Assembly: GCA_035297145.1 (NCBI GenBank)
Contig: DATGZN010000096.1
Location: forward strand, 3,532-67,531
Direction: 5' to 3'
DNA from: QHXW01 sp035297145
GTDB taxonomy: Bacteria; Acidobacteriota; Terriglobia; Bryobacterales; Bryobacteraceae
DNA: 64,000 nt
Under the pieces are notes generated by a model. The model made no database searches, was not told where the DNA came from, and saw only the letters and a program-made list of their open reading frames with translations. Numbering within the stretch: position 1 is the stretch's first letter; each line of letters begins with the position of its first letter. This document shows positions 16,903 to 24,267 of this stretch, piece by piece. The translations under genes were made by a program, and so were the position numbers.

Positions 16903-17514
16903 ATGCCTCTACCCGAGACCATCCGCGTAAAACTCAGCTCGGAAGCCGCCGATTACGTCTCGCTGACCCCTGTGGTGGTGCAGGAAATGCCGCTGCGCGA
17001 TCTAGTGGAGCACATGCTTGGCGTCACCGGCAAGGACGAAGCCCGCGTCCGCGACCTGCTGTTCCGCGGGACGCTGGTGAGCGGCGCATCGCGCTTCCGC
17101 TGGACGGGCTGGGAGGCGGATATCGAAAGCGTCCGCGTCTTGCTCGCCGCCTTTCCCAATCCCGACCCCGCCCGCCCGTTCGTCGCCAGTCAATGCATAC
17201 GCGTAGTGCTGCGCGGCCCACGCCAGCCCATCACGATTCCGCGCGAAGCGGGTATGCGCCGTGGCGTCGTCTCTCGCTTGTTGCGCCGCCAGAGCTTTTG
17301 GGACCATCTGATGTCGATCGCTGCATCCGGCGCCTCACACTACGGGGGGTACTCCTACCGCGACCGCGCCGACGTCTACCACCTGCCGCTCCCCGCCCCG
17401 GACTTGAAGCGTATTCGAGAAGCCGCGCGCTTGGTGGCCTACACAGCCCTCCAAGCCCAGATCCGGCAGTCGCCCATTGAGTCCGCGGAGCTGTACGTGG
17501 CGCGGAGGCAGTAA
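16903..17514 (+). CDS. Conserved protein of unknown function
   Basis: The 203-residue soluble protein starts MPLPETIRVKLSSEAADYVSLTPVVVQEM. It has no signal peptide, transmembrane segment or catalytic motif that I can name. An Arg-rich middle (EAGMRRGVVSRLLRRQSFWDHLM) and a small SYRDRADVYHLPLPAPDLKRIREAARL segment stand out. It is divergent from the 94-residue/MidA pair, with 27 bases between the starts. Confidence 0.7.
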   Translation: MPLPETIRVKLSSEAADYVSLTPVVVQEMPLRDLVEHMLGVTGKDEARVRDLLFRGTLVSGASRFRWTGWEADIESVRVLLAAFPNPDPARPFVASQCIRVVLRGPRQPITIPREAGMRRGVVSRLLRRQSFWDHLMSIAASGASHYGGYSYRDRADVYHLPLPAPDLKRIREAARLVAYTALQAQIRQSPIESAELYVARRQ

Positions 17515-17599
17515 AAGCTGGCCGCCGCCGATCCCGCCAGGGCCCAAAGTCCGATAAGCCCTTTTCCGTGGCGTAATGCTGAAGGCAAACATGCAGGAA

Positions 17600-17615
17600 A
17601 TGCACTTGAGTGCAT
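17600..17615. promoter_or_regulatory. Candidate operator: 7-bp inverted repeat
   Basis: ATGCACT and AGTGCAT flank a TG centre and are followed by ATTTT, about 100 bases before the response-regulator start. It may be a regulator site or a weak terminator for the gene upstream. Nothing else is recognisable in the 198 bases between the two genes. Confidence 0.35.
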
Positions 17616-17712
17616 ATTTTGCCGAAATCCGCCTGGCCAACCTAAGGCATGTTACCTGTTTGTATGCGGCGACGCACGTGCAATGCAAAAAGACGACTGT
17701 AGGGGTGAAATC

Positions 17713-18147
17713 ATGAGTGGTGCTCTCACAAGCAAGCTCGAAACCATTCTAGTGGTCGATGACGACAACGCGGTTCTCACGACTGTGGTAGGGATCCTCG
17801 AACGCGCACAATTCCAGGTACTATCGGCTGCCAACGGAGTCGACGCAATTCGACTAGCGAAGGAAACGAAAGGGAAAATCGACATGCTCCTTTCCGATGT
17901 GGACATGCCCCTATTGTCGGGTCCGGACCTGGGCGAAACGCTGAAGACCGCGAGACCAGACATTCACGTGATGTTGATGTCAGGCGGACCGCACGGAAAT
18001 CTACTGGTGCTCAATTACGGTTGGGCCTTCATTCAGAAGCCCATGGTGCCGGCGAAGCTGGTTCAAATGATCACGGATGTATTGCACTCACCAAACCGGT
18101 CACAACTCGGCGGTCAGGAATTTGACAGCCGCCTGGACACTCGCTGA
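17713..18147 (+). CDS. Receiver-only response regulator (CheY-like)
   Basis: The 144-residue protein is a single receiver domain with no output domain. It has the acidic pocket VVDDDNAV (Asp16-Asp18), the phosphoacceptor Asp62 in MLLSDVDMP, the switch MSGG and the conserved Lys in IQKPM. I chose the ATG at 17713 because a GGGG-containing ribosome site lies 8 bases upstream; an in-frame ATG at 17683 lacks one. No histidine kinase is nearby. Such proteins act by protein-protein contact. Confidence 0.88.
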   Translation: MSGALTSKLETILVVDDDNAVLTTVVGILERAQFQVLSAANGVDAIRLAKETKGKIDMLLSDVDMPLLSGPDLGETLKTARPDIHVMLMSGGPHGNLLVLNYGWAFIQKPMVPAKLVQMITDVLHSPNRSQLGGQEFDSRLDTR

Positions 18148-18323
18148 AGGAAGTCTCCGCATCCTCACTTCGCCTCACCAGGATGATTTCGTTTTTGGAC
18201 GCTTCGGCAACTGTTTGAGTTCTGGTTGCACGCAGGACGGGCCGAACTAGCGCCGGTGTCTTACGAATGGGGCTGGGGCCTAGAGGTTATCGGACACTGG
18301 AAACGCGCTACTCGGAAACGTTC
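18148..18323. other. Intergenic stretch, nothing recognised
   Basis: This stretch lies between the response regulator and the VOC remnant. I see no coding signal, repeat or clear terminator. Confidence 0.5.
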
Positions 18324-18579
18324 CTAACCAGAGTCCTCGACGTCTTCACTCTTTCGCAGCCCGCTCCAACTCCGCAATACAGTAAACCTCTGGCCGTCGA
18401 GTTCGAAGGAAATTGGTGCGGATGCTCCCCTTCGGCCCTGGGCAGCCCTCGACATTGCGGAACTCCGACAGACGGCGCGAGTTCTTGAACACCGTTAGAT
18501 AGAAATCGACCGCCTCTTCGGCATTCGAGTCAAACCAGAGAAACGGCGTGATGCGAGGAAACTCCTGGAGAGTACTCAT
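18324..18579 (-). pseudogene. Frameshifted, truncated VOC/PhnB-like gene
   Basis: The first 50 codons read EFPRITPFLWFDSNAEEAVDFYLTVFKNSRRLSEFRN...GCPGPKGS, the start of a PhnB/VOC-superfamily protein. After a single-base frameshift near 18410-18415 the expected continuation ISFELDGQRFTVL appears in another frame and then stops at 18324. A full-length family member has about 140-160 residues, so the C-terminal half is lost. This looks like a decayed gene rather than a short functional one. Confidence 0.75.
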
Positions 18580-18597
18580 GCAATTATTTTGGCACCC

Positions 18598-19575
18598 CTA
18601 TGACGCCGCAGTTCGCCGCTTGCGTACTTCGTCCAACGTGACGGCCAGAATGATCACCGCGCCGATGATGGCTTGCTGCAAATAAGGCGATACGCCCAGC
18701 AGATCGCTGCCGTTCGAGAGTAGTCCCATGATGAAGGCGCCGACCAGCGTCCCCATCACGCTGCCCTCGCCGCCTTGCAAGCTGCCGCCGCCGATCACCA
18801 CCGCGGCGATGGCTTGCAGTTCGTACCCCTGGCCCGCCGTCGGCTGCCCGGTCATGAGGCGGGAGGCTTCGATCATACCGGCAAGACCAGTGAGCATTCC
18901 GCCGATGGCGTAAACCGCTGTTGTGTGAAACTTCACTGGAATTCCCGCGTAAACCGCCGCCTCGCGGTTGCTGCCGATCGCGAAGGTGTAGCGGCCCAAT
19001 CGCGTATGCTCCAGCAAAATGTGGGTGACGGCTGCGCACGCGACTAAAATCCACAGAACAAACGGGACGCCCAGCAGGTTGCCCTCTCCCATGTAGGAAA
19101 ACTGCTGTGGGATTTGGTGCACAGGCAGTCCATTGGTGATGATCAGCGTTGTACCGCGAAATATGCCGAGCGTGCCCAGCGTGACGATGAACGGCTGAAT
19201 GCGAAGCTGCGTGATCATCAATCCGTTGGCAAGCCCACAGCCCAAGCCCGTGAGGATTCCCACCAGGACGCCAACGGGAATCGATAAGCCTTTTTCCATC
19301 GCCATGGTGCCCACTACGCCGCCCATGGCTAGAATCGCGCCTACGGAGAGATCGATGCCACCGGTAATGATGATCATGGTCATTCCCAAGGCCATGATGT
19401 TGATCACCGCGGTCTGCCGGACCACGCTCGAAAGATTAGTGCTGGTGAAAAAGTTCGGCGACGCGATCGTCAGCGCCACGAAAAGAACAATCAGGCTCAG
19501 GAACGGGAGCAGGCGTTGCAACACGATCCGGTCGCGGCGGCTTTTCGCCGGCACTGCGGCCGCCACCTCACTCAT
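18598..19575 (-). CDS. ABC sugar transporter permease, RbsC-like
   Basis: The 325-residue inner-membrane permease has about 8-10 hydrophobic segments and the ribose/xylose-type signature ALGMTMIIITGGIDLSVGAILAMGGVV, then LRIQPFIVTLGTLGIFRG and GRYTFAIGSNREAAVYAGIPV. It overlaps the ATPase gene by 4 bases. The usual periplasmic binding-protein gene is not next to the pair. Confidence 0.93.
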   Translation of the reverse strand: MSEVAAAVPAKSRRDRIVLQRLLPFLSLIVLFVALTIASPNFFTSTNLSSVVRQTAVINIMALGMTMIIITGGIDLSVGAILAMGGVVGTMAMEKGLSIPVGVLVGILTGLGCGLANGLMITQLRIQPFIVTLGTLGIFRGTTLIITNGLPVHQIPQQFSYMGEGNLLGVPFVLWILVACAAVTHILLEHTRLGRYTFAIGSNREAAVYAGIPVKFHTTAVYAIGGMLTGLAGMIEASRLMTGQPTAGQGYELQAIAAVVIGGGSLQGGEGSVMGTLVGAFIMGLLSNGSDLLGVSPYLQQAIIGAVIILAVTLDEVRKRRTAAS

Positions 19576-21068
19576 CGGATCTCCTCGCTAACGGTCTCCA
19601 GGGCTGCGTACCGCATGATCTCTTCCTGCGTCGTGCGGCCCGGCAGCTCGGCCGTGATTCTCCCCTCGCGCATCACCAGGATCCGGTCCGCCACTTGCAG
19701 CAGCTCCGGCATTTCCGAACTCACCATCAGGATCGCGGCACCCGACTGCGCCAGTTCGTGCATCAGGCTGAAAACTTCCACCTTCGCGCCCACATCGATG
19801 CCGCGAGTTGGTTCATCGAACAGGAAAACGCGCGCCTGGCGGAACAGCCACTTGGCGATCACCACCTTTTGCTGATTACCGCCGCTCAAGCGTCCGCACA
19901 ATTGACGATGTGAGCTGGCCCGGATGCGTAGACGCCCGATGAAATCCGCCGCTGCTGAGCTTTGCGCCGCTCCGTCCAGCAAACCGAAACGACTGATGCG
20001 GCGGACATTGGCAAGTGTAATGTTATGTGCGATCGGCAGGCGTAAAGCGAGGCCGGTGATCTGCCGGTCCTCTGTAATCAGCGCGATGCCCGCAGCTACC
20101 GCCTCCTGCGGCGATCTCAACCTGACTTCGCGCCCGGAAACGAAAACTCTACCTGAATCAATGGGATCCACTCCGAACAACGCGCGGCACAGCTCCGTCC
20201 GTCCCGCGCCCATCAGCCCGGCCATGCCGACGATCTCGCCCGCACGCAGCGAAAGTGAAATATCGTGTAATTGTCCTTTTTGATTGACACGCTCGACGCG
20301 TAGCAGCTCGTCGCCGGGTGGGAGTGGGTCGCGATGGTAGATGGTCGAGACCTCGCGTCCTACCATGTGCTGGATGATGCGATCGGTGGTTAGCTCCGCA
20401 AGTGCGCTGTTGTGAACAGTTTTTCCATCGCGAAGGATCGTGACCCGGTCGCCGACCGATTGCAATTCGTCCAGCCTGTGGGTAATGTAGATGACTCCGA
20501 CATTCCGCTCCCGCAACGTCTTCACAATGCGAAAGACCTCGGTTGTTTCGGCGCCGGAGAGCGACGAGGTGGGCTCATCGAAAATTACCAGACTCGAGCC
20601 GTGCAGGATCGCCCGGCAGATTTCCACCAGTTGCTTGCCTGCGGGAGTTAGCTTTTCGACACGCCACTCGGCGCGGAGCGGGAATTGATGGTCTGCAATC
20701 AGCCGGTTAGCGGCCTCCATCATGCGCTGCCGCCGCACCCACCCGAACGGAAGCCGCTCTTCGCGCCCCAAATAAAGATTTTCGGCGACGGTTAAGTGCG
20801 GAGCGAGTAGCGACTCCTGGTGGACCATCGAGATCCCGATGGCCGCGGCTTCAGCGGGATTTTTCAGGTGCACTTCGCGGCCATTCCACAACATCTGGCC
20901 GCCGTCACGCTCGACGATCCCCGCTATGATCTTCATGAGCGTGGACTTACCGGCGCCGTTCTCGCCAAGAAGCAGATGCACCTCACCAGCCTCGACCGCA
21001 AGGGATCCATCGGCCAGTGCGGCAACACCACCGTATTGTTTCTGGATGTGCTGGAGGTCTAAAAGCAC
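19572..21068 (-). CDS. ABC sugar transporter ATP-binding protein, RbsA-like (two NBDs)
   Basis: The 498-residue protein has two ATPase domains. The first has Walker A GENGAGKST at 35-43, Walker B LVIFDEPTSSL and a divergent signature SSLSGAE. The second has signature LSGGNQQKV and Walker B VFLFDEPTRGIDVGAKVEV. This double layout is specific to carbohydrate uptake type 2 ABC importers, which move ribose, xylose, galactose or autoinducer-2. The substrate is not decidable without the binding protein. Confidence 0.94.
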   Translation of the reverse strand: MLLDLQHIQKQYGGVAALADGSLAVEAGEVHLLLGENGAGKSTLMKIIAGIVERDGGQMLWNGREVHLKNPAEAAAIGISMVHQESLLAPHLTVAENLYLGREERLPFGWVRRQRMMEAANRLIADHQFPLRAEWRVEKLTPAGKQLVEICRAILHGSSLVIFDEPTSSLSGAETTEVFRIVKTLRERNVGVIYITHRLDELQSVGDRVTILRDGKTVHNSALAELTTDRIIQHMVGREVSTIYHRDPLPPGDELLRVERVNQKGQLHDISLSLRAGEIVGMAGLMGAGRTELCRALFGVDPIDSGRVFVSGREVRLRSPQEAVAAGIALITEDRQITGLALRLPIAHNITLANVRRISRFGLLDGAAQSSAAADFIGRLRIRASSHRQLCGRLSGGNQQKVVIAKWLFRQARVFLFDEPTRGIDVGAKVEVFSLMHELAQSGAAILMVSSEMPELLQVADRILVMREGRITAELPGRTTQEEIMRYAALETVSEEIR

Positions 21069-21094
21069 CGGAAGGGAACTAGTTTACATAAAAA

Positions 21095-21697
21095 AAGGTT
21101 CCAAGTGACCCACATTCCAGCCGCGCTCCGCACCGGCATGCCCGGTCGAAAACTTGCAAACATGACTCCCGAAGCGTCGTCTTTTCGGCTCCCCGCCCCC
21201 TGTTTTTCTCAAGATGCGGATCAAAGCTTCAAAGCCCGCCTGCTAGGCTGTCCTGCTTGGGACCGGCGTTTCGAAAGGCCTTTCGCTCACTCACTGCCGC
21301 TTCCCGTTTCCAGGTTGCTGCTGCGAGGTCAAAGCTCCCGGCTTATTTCTTCAACGCCACGCTGAAACTTTCCTCAGGCCCGTTCGATCCACTGCTCCTC
21401 CGCTCAATCCGGATTCTCCGGTTTGGGCGGGATCATCGCAATGAACCCGTTGCCCGATTCATTTTCCCGCGTTTCACGCGGATACTGAACCTCCACTCCC
21501 CTCCAGGGATTTTTACGTCCCCTTGCAGATCGCAGCGTTCGATTCAGCCTTCCGCTCGAAAGCCCACCTGTGTGAGTTGCCCGATTCCCTTTCGCTCCCC
21601 GCAGGCGTTTCGCTATTAACAATCAGCCTGCGGATCATCGTTCCAGGTTCGCTACGCATCACCAAGTTCGACTGTTCCGTGAACCTCTTGGAACCTT
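21095..21697. repeat. Gene-free ~600-bp block bounded by 11-bp inverted repeats
   Basis: AAGGTTCCAAG at 21095-21105 is the exact reverse complement of CTTGGAACCTT at 21687-21697. Between them no frame gives a recognisable protein on either strand, and codon use differs from the neighbouring genes. The + strand frames contain runs rich in Pro, Ser, Arg and Phe that remind me of orphan ORFs annotated in many soil bacteria, which suggests a multi-copy element. No target duplication is evident. It may be a non-autonomous mobile element or a structured RNA closed by a long-range stem. Confidence 0.45.
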
Positions 21698-21873
21698 AGT
21701 CATCATGCCCCCGAAGCCCGATTACGTCAAACGAAATCTGTGTGGTCGAGAAGGTTTTCCTCAAGATTGTTCTCGTGTGATTTCATGCCATTAGCGGCAC
21801 ACGCGCGTGGAGTCCCGGTGGAAAAGTTGAGAGCCGGCGTGGAAAAAACAGAATGGAGATGACGTGTTGCGAA
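21698..21873. other. Intergenic stretch, nothing recognised
   Basis: This follows the right inverted repeat and runs to the vapC stop. I see no gene or motif in it. Confidence 0.5.
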
Positions 21874-22266
21874 TCAGCTCAGAATCTCGAACCCGGCGGT
21901 TCGGAAATGGCGGTCAAACGTAAAAGCCTTCTTGATGTTCAGGCGGCGCATGATGGCGAAGCTGGCGCAATCGATGGGGTTCGCGCCGGAGCCGCCCCAG
22001 CGGTGGAAGAGGTCCCAGGCCTCGGATTGGAGCACGGGATCTACGTGAATGATTTGGGTATCGGATTCCTTACGAATGGCGGCCAGCCAGGCGAGAGCGG
22101 TTGAAAACAAGCCTCGCGCCTGCAGCAACGAAGCGGTCTCGTCCACTACTAACGAGGACGTGACGGCACGAAAGTCGCCGCGGCCGGCCCTCTCGGCTAC
22201 ATCAAACCACTGGTCGCGGGGCACCAGAAAGGCGATGTAGTAGCCACTGTCGATGAATACGGTCAC
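21874..22266 (-). CDS. PIN-domain toxin, VapC-like
   Basis: This is a 130-residue putative ribonuclease. The PIN acidic residues are in place: Asp6 (FIDSGYY), Glu43 (VVDETASLL), Asp99 (PIDCASFAIMRR) and Asp118 (TFDRHF). VapC toxins cleave RNA, often tRNA or rRNA, when the antitoxin is lost. The gene overlaps the antitoxin gene by 4 bases. Confidence 0.87.
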   Translation of the reverse strand: MTVFIDSGYYIAFLVPRDQWFDVAERAGRGDFRAVTSSLVVDETASLLQARGLFSTALAWLAAIRKESDTQIIHVDPVLQSEAWDLFHRWGGSGANPIDCASFAIMRRLNIKKAFTFDRHFRTAGFEILS

Positions 22267-22514
22267 TTGTAGAGAATTTCGTCAACCCTGGATGCAAGAT
22301 CGGTATCCGGGATGTCCACACGCAGTTTCTTCATCCAGTCGAGCGGCCCGGCTTTTCGCTTCCTGGATTTTAATTCGCGCAACCTATCTTCCATGGTTTC
22401 GCGGATGAACTGCGCCAATGGAATTTTGAGACGGGCGGCCGTGCTCCGCATCTCTTCGGCGAGAGGCTCGGGCAACGTGATTTGGTATTTCACGCTCAAA
22501 TCATCATTATACAC
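22263..22514 (-). CDS. Antitoxin of the VapBC-type pair
   Basis: The 83-residue protein has a ribbon-helix-helix-like N-terminus (VKYQITLPEPLAEEMRSTAARLKIPLAQFIRETMEDRL) for DNA binding and autoregulation. A basic C-terminal tail probably wraps the toxin (KKLRVDIPDTDLASRVDEILYK). The start could be the ATG at 22514 or the in-frame GTG six codons later, just before KYQITL. It lies 10 bases behind the GNAT gene. Confidence 0.78.
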   Translation of the reverse strand: MYNDDLSVKYQITLPEPLAEEMRSTAARLKIPLAQFIRETMEDRLRELKSRKRKAGPLDWMKKLRVDIPDTDLASRVDEILYK

Positions 22515-22523
22515 ATAGATGGA

Positions 22524-22997
22524 TCATGATGCTTTGGTCGCCACCGAGGTCTTTGCGAAAAACGGCTCCTGGACTTTGCGCATGAGGCGCACGTTGCGCA
22601 ATGCGGCTTTGAATCCACACTTTTCGTAAAAGGGCACCATCTCGTCGCGGCAGCAGAGCTCCAGGTGTTCGACGAACAATAGCGCCGGATGCGCGGTAAT
22701 TGCCTCCTGAAGCATTTTTCTGAGCCGGATATCGCGATTGCTCCGCTCGACCATGACGTCGAGGATAACGGCTTTGTAGACGAAATCGGTGAGGACACGC
22801 GCGAACGCGACGAGCCGGCCGGTTTCCGAATCGCAGAACGCGAAGATCAGGTCTGAGTGCTCGATCGCGCGCCTTACGTCTTCGAGCCTCCTGCCGCTGC
22901 TACACGATTCCCCCTGATACATGCGCCAGAGCTGCTCGATGTGCTCGCTGGTGAGGCGGCTGACGAATTGCAGTTTGGATTCGAAGAACGCGGTCAT
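22524..22997 (-). CDS. GNAT-family N-acetyltransferase
   Basis: From the ATG at 22997 the protein has 157 residues. A longer frame upstream lies inside the M20 peptidase gene and looks spurious. It has the GNAT strand LVAFARVLTDFVYKAVILDVMV, the acetyl-CoA loop region RNRDIRLRKMLQEAI in degenerate form (SNRDIRLRKMLQ) and the late PFYEKCGFKAA typical of the fold. The substrate is unknown. Its start overlaps the M20 stop by 4 bases. Confidence 0.8.
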   Translation of the reverse strand: MTAFFESKLQFVSRLTSEHIEQLWRMYQGESCSSGRRLEDVRRAIEHSDLIFAFCDSETGRLVAFARVLTDFVYKAVILDVMVERSNRDIRLRKMLQEAITAHPALLFVEHLELCCRDEMVPFYEKCGFKAALRNVRLMRKVQEPFFAKTSVATKAS

Positions 22998-24181
22998 GGG
23001 GCACCCAGCAAACGGACGGCGGTTAAAGCGTAAACCAACGCGCAATTCTCGATGTTCCGAACCGGCACGAATTCGTGCGGACCGTGTGAAACCGCGAGCA
23101 GGCCAGGACCGTAGGCCAGAGCGGGAATTCCCTTCTGCGCGTAGAATCGTGTTTCTAACAGCCCGGGGCACAATTCGAATCGAGGCATCTTTCCGGTAGC
23201 CTCCGAGACCGACTCTTCGAGAGCCTTGGACAACGGATGGTCCTGCGACGTGGCCGAGGCGTCTCCTTGCTGGAAGATCTCGGAATCGAGATCGACACCT
23301 TGACGTTTCGAGCGCTCTAACACGCGCAACATGCGCTGGGTTTCAAGCGCCAGGTCTTCTTCCGGGTTTGTGCGCCGGTCTACGGTGAAACTACACTCCG
23401 CCGGCACGACATTGAAGTTCGTTCCACCCTCGCATCGGCCGCCCAGCATCAGGATAGAATGGCGCGCGGATTCGGGCCGTACGGGAAAACGTGTTTTTCT
23501 TGACGCGATCCGCGTCTGCAAGGCACGCAGCCCCTGTGCAACGTGAAGCATCCCTTCAAAAGCGTTGCGTACCGAGTGCGACAAGCCGGAATGGATCGCT
23601 TTGCCGCGGACAGTCACGCGGAGCGACACCGCCCCCCGGCTGGAATTCCAGATCACTCCACTGGTAGGCTCGGGCGTCAGCATGCCGATGGCGGTGGGAT
23701 CGATCAGGCCCGCCTCCACCAGAGCCCTGGTGCCCCGCGCACCGGCGGTTTCCTCATCAGGAACCAAGCTCAGGATGATTCTTCCGTCCAGATTCACACC
23801 ACTGTCCCGGAGCGCCAGAATCGCATACACCATGGAGGCTAAACCCGATTTCATGTCGGATGAGCCCCGGCCGAACAGCCGTCCGTTCCGCATGACCGGC
23901 AGGAACTGGGATGACGCAGCGGCGGGCACTACATCGTAGTGGCCCTGAAAATAGAGGGTCCGCTGGCCACTGCCGTAATGGGCTCGCACGCAGTAGTGGG
24001 GTGTGTGGGAATCGAGACGCAAACCCAGTTTCCGCAAGCGCCTGCGCAGGAAACGGACGCATTCGAGATACGCGGTTCCCGGCGGATTCTCCGTGGGCAG
24101 GGCTATCAACTCACGGACGAAGTCCAGCATTTCGCGGCGTCGCGACCTGAGGCCGGCGGCGAGTTTCCGCGATAAGGACAT
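22994..24181 (-). CDS. M20-family metallopeptidase/deacylase (ArgE/DapE-like)
   Basis: The 395-residue protein carries the M20 metal and catalytic motifs in order: GHYDVVP, GRGSSDMKSG, the PDEETAG acidic pair, a dimerisation insert with GKAIHSGLSHS, and SHGPHEFVPV near the end. These enzymes hydrolyse N-acyl or peptide bonds of amino-acid derivatives in the cytoplasm. A divergent MocR-type regulator starts 87 bases away, with two direct repeats between them, so amino-acid-linked regulation is plausible. The substrate is unknown. Confidence 0.88.
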   Translation of the reverse strand: MSLSRKLAAGLRSRRREMLDFVRELIALPTENPPGTAYLECVRFLRRRLRKLGLRLDSHTPHYCVRAHYGSGQRTLYFQGHYDVVPAAASSQFLPVMRNGRLFGRGSSDMKSGLASMVYAILALRDSGVNLDGRIILSLVPDEETAGARGTRALVEAGLIDPTAIGMLTPEPTSGVIWNSSRGAVSLRVTVRGKAIHSGLSHSVRNAFEGMLHVAQGLRALQTRIASRKTRFPVRPESARHSILMLGGRCEGGTNFNVVPAECSFTVDRRTNPEEDLALETQRMLRVLERSKRQGVDLDSEIFQQGDASATSQDHPLSKALEESVSEATGKMPRFELCPGLLETRFYAQKGIPALAYGPGLLAVSHGPHEFVPVRNIENCALVYALTAVRLLGAP

Positions 24182-24210
24182 TCCAAATAATAACGGCGGA
24201 GGATACGGTA

Positions 24211-24251
24211 AGTACAGATGCAGATCTATTGAAATGTAACCAGTACAGATG
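24211..24251. promoter_or_regulatory. Direct repeats AGTACAGATG, candidate MocR operator
   Basis: AGTACAGATG occurs at 24211-24220 and 24242-24251, start to start 31 bp, about three helical turns. Both lie between the divergent M20 and MocR genes. MocR/GntR regulators such as GabR and PdxR bind direct repeats, so this is a likely autoregulatory and divergent control site. Confidence 0.6.
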
Positions 24252-24267
24252 TAATCTTGAAAAACTG

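Noticed and set aside
17515..17712. Possible cyclic-di-GMP-type riboswitch before the response regulator
   Set aside because: Short words resembling the aptamer core (GCAAAC, GGACGCA-like) are present, but not in the right order or spacing to fold.
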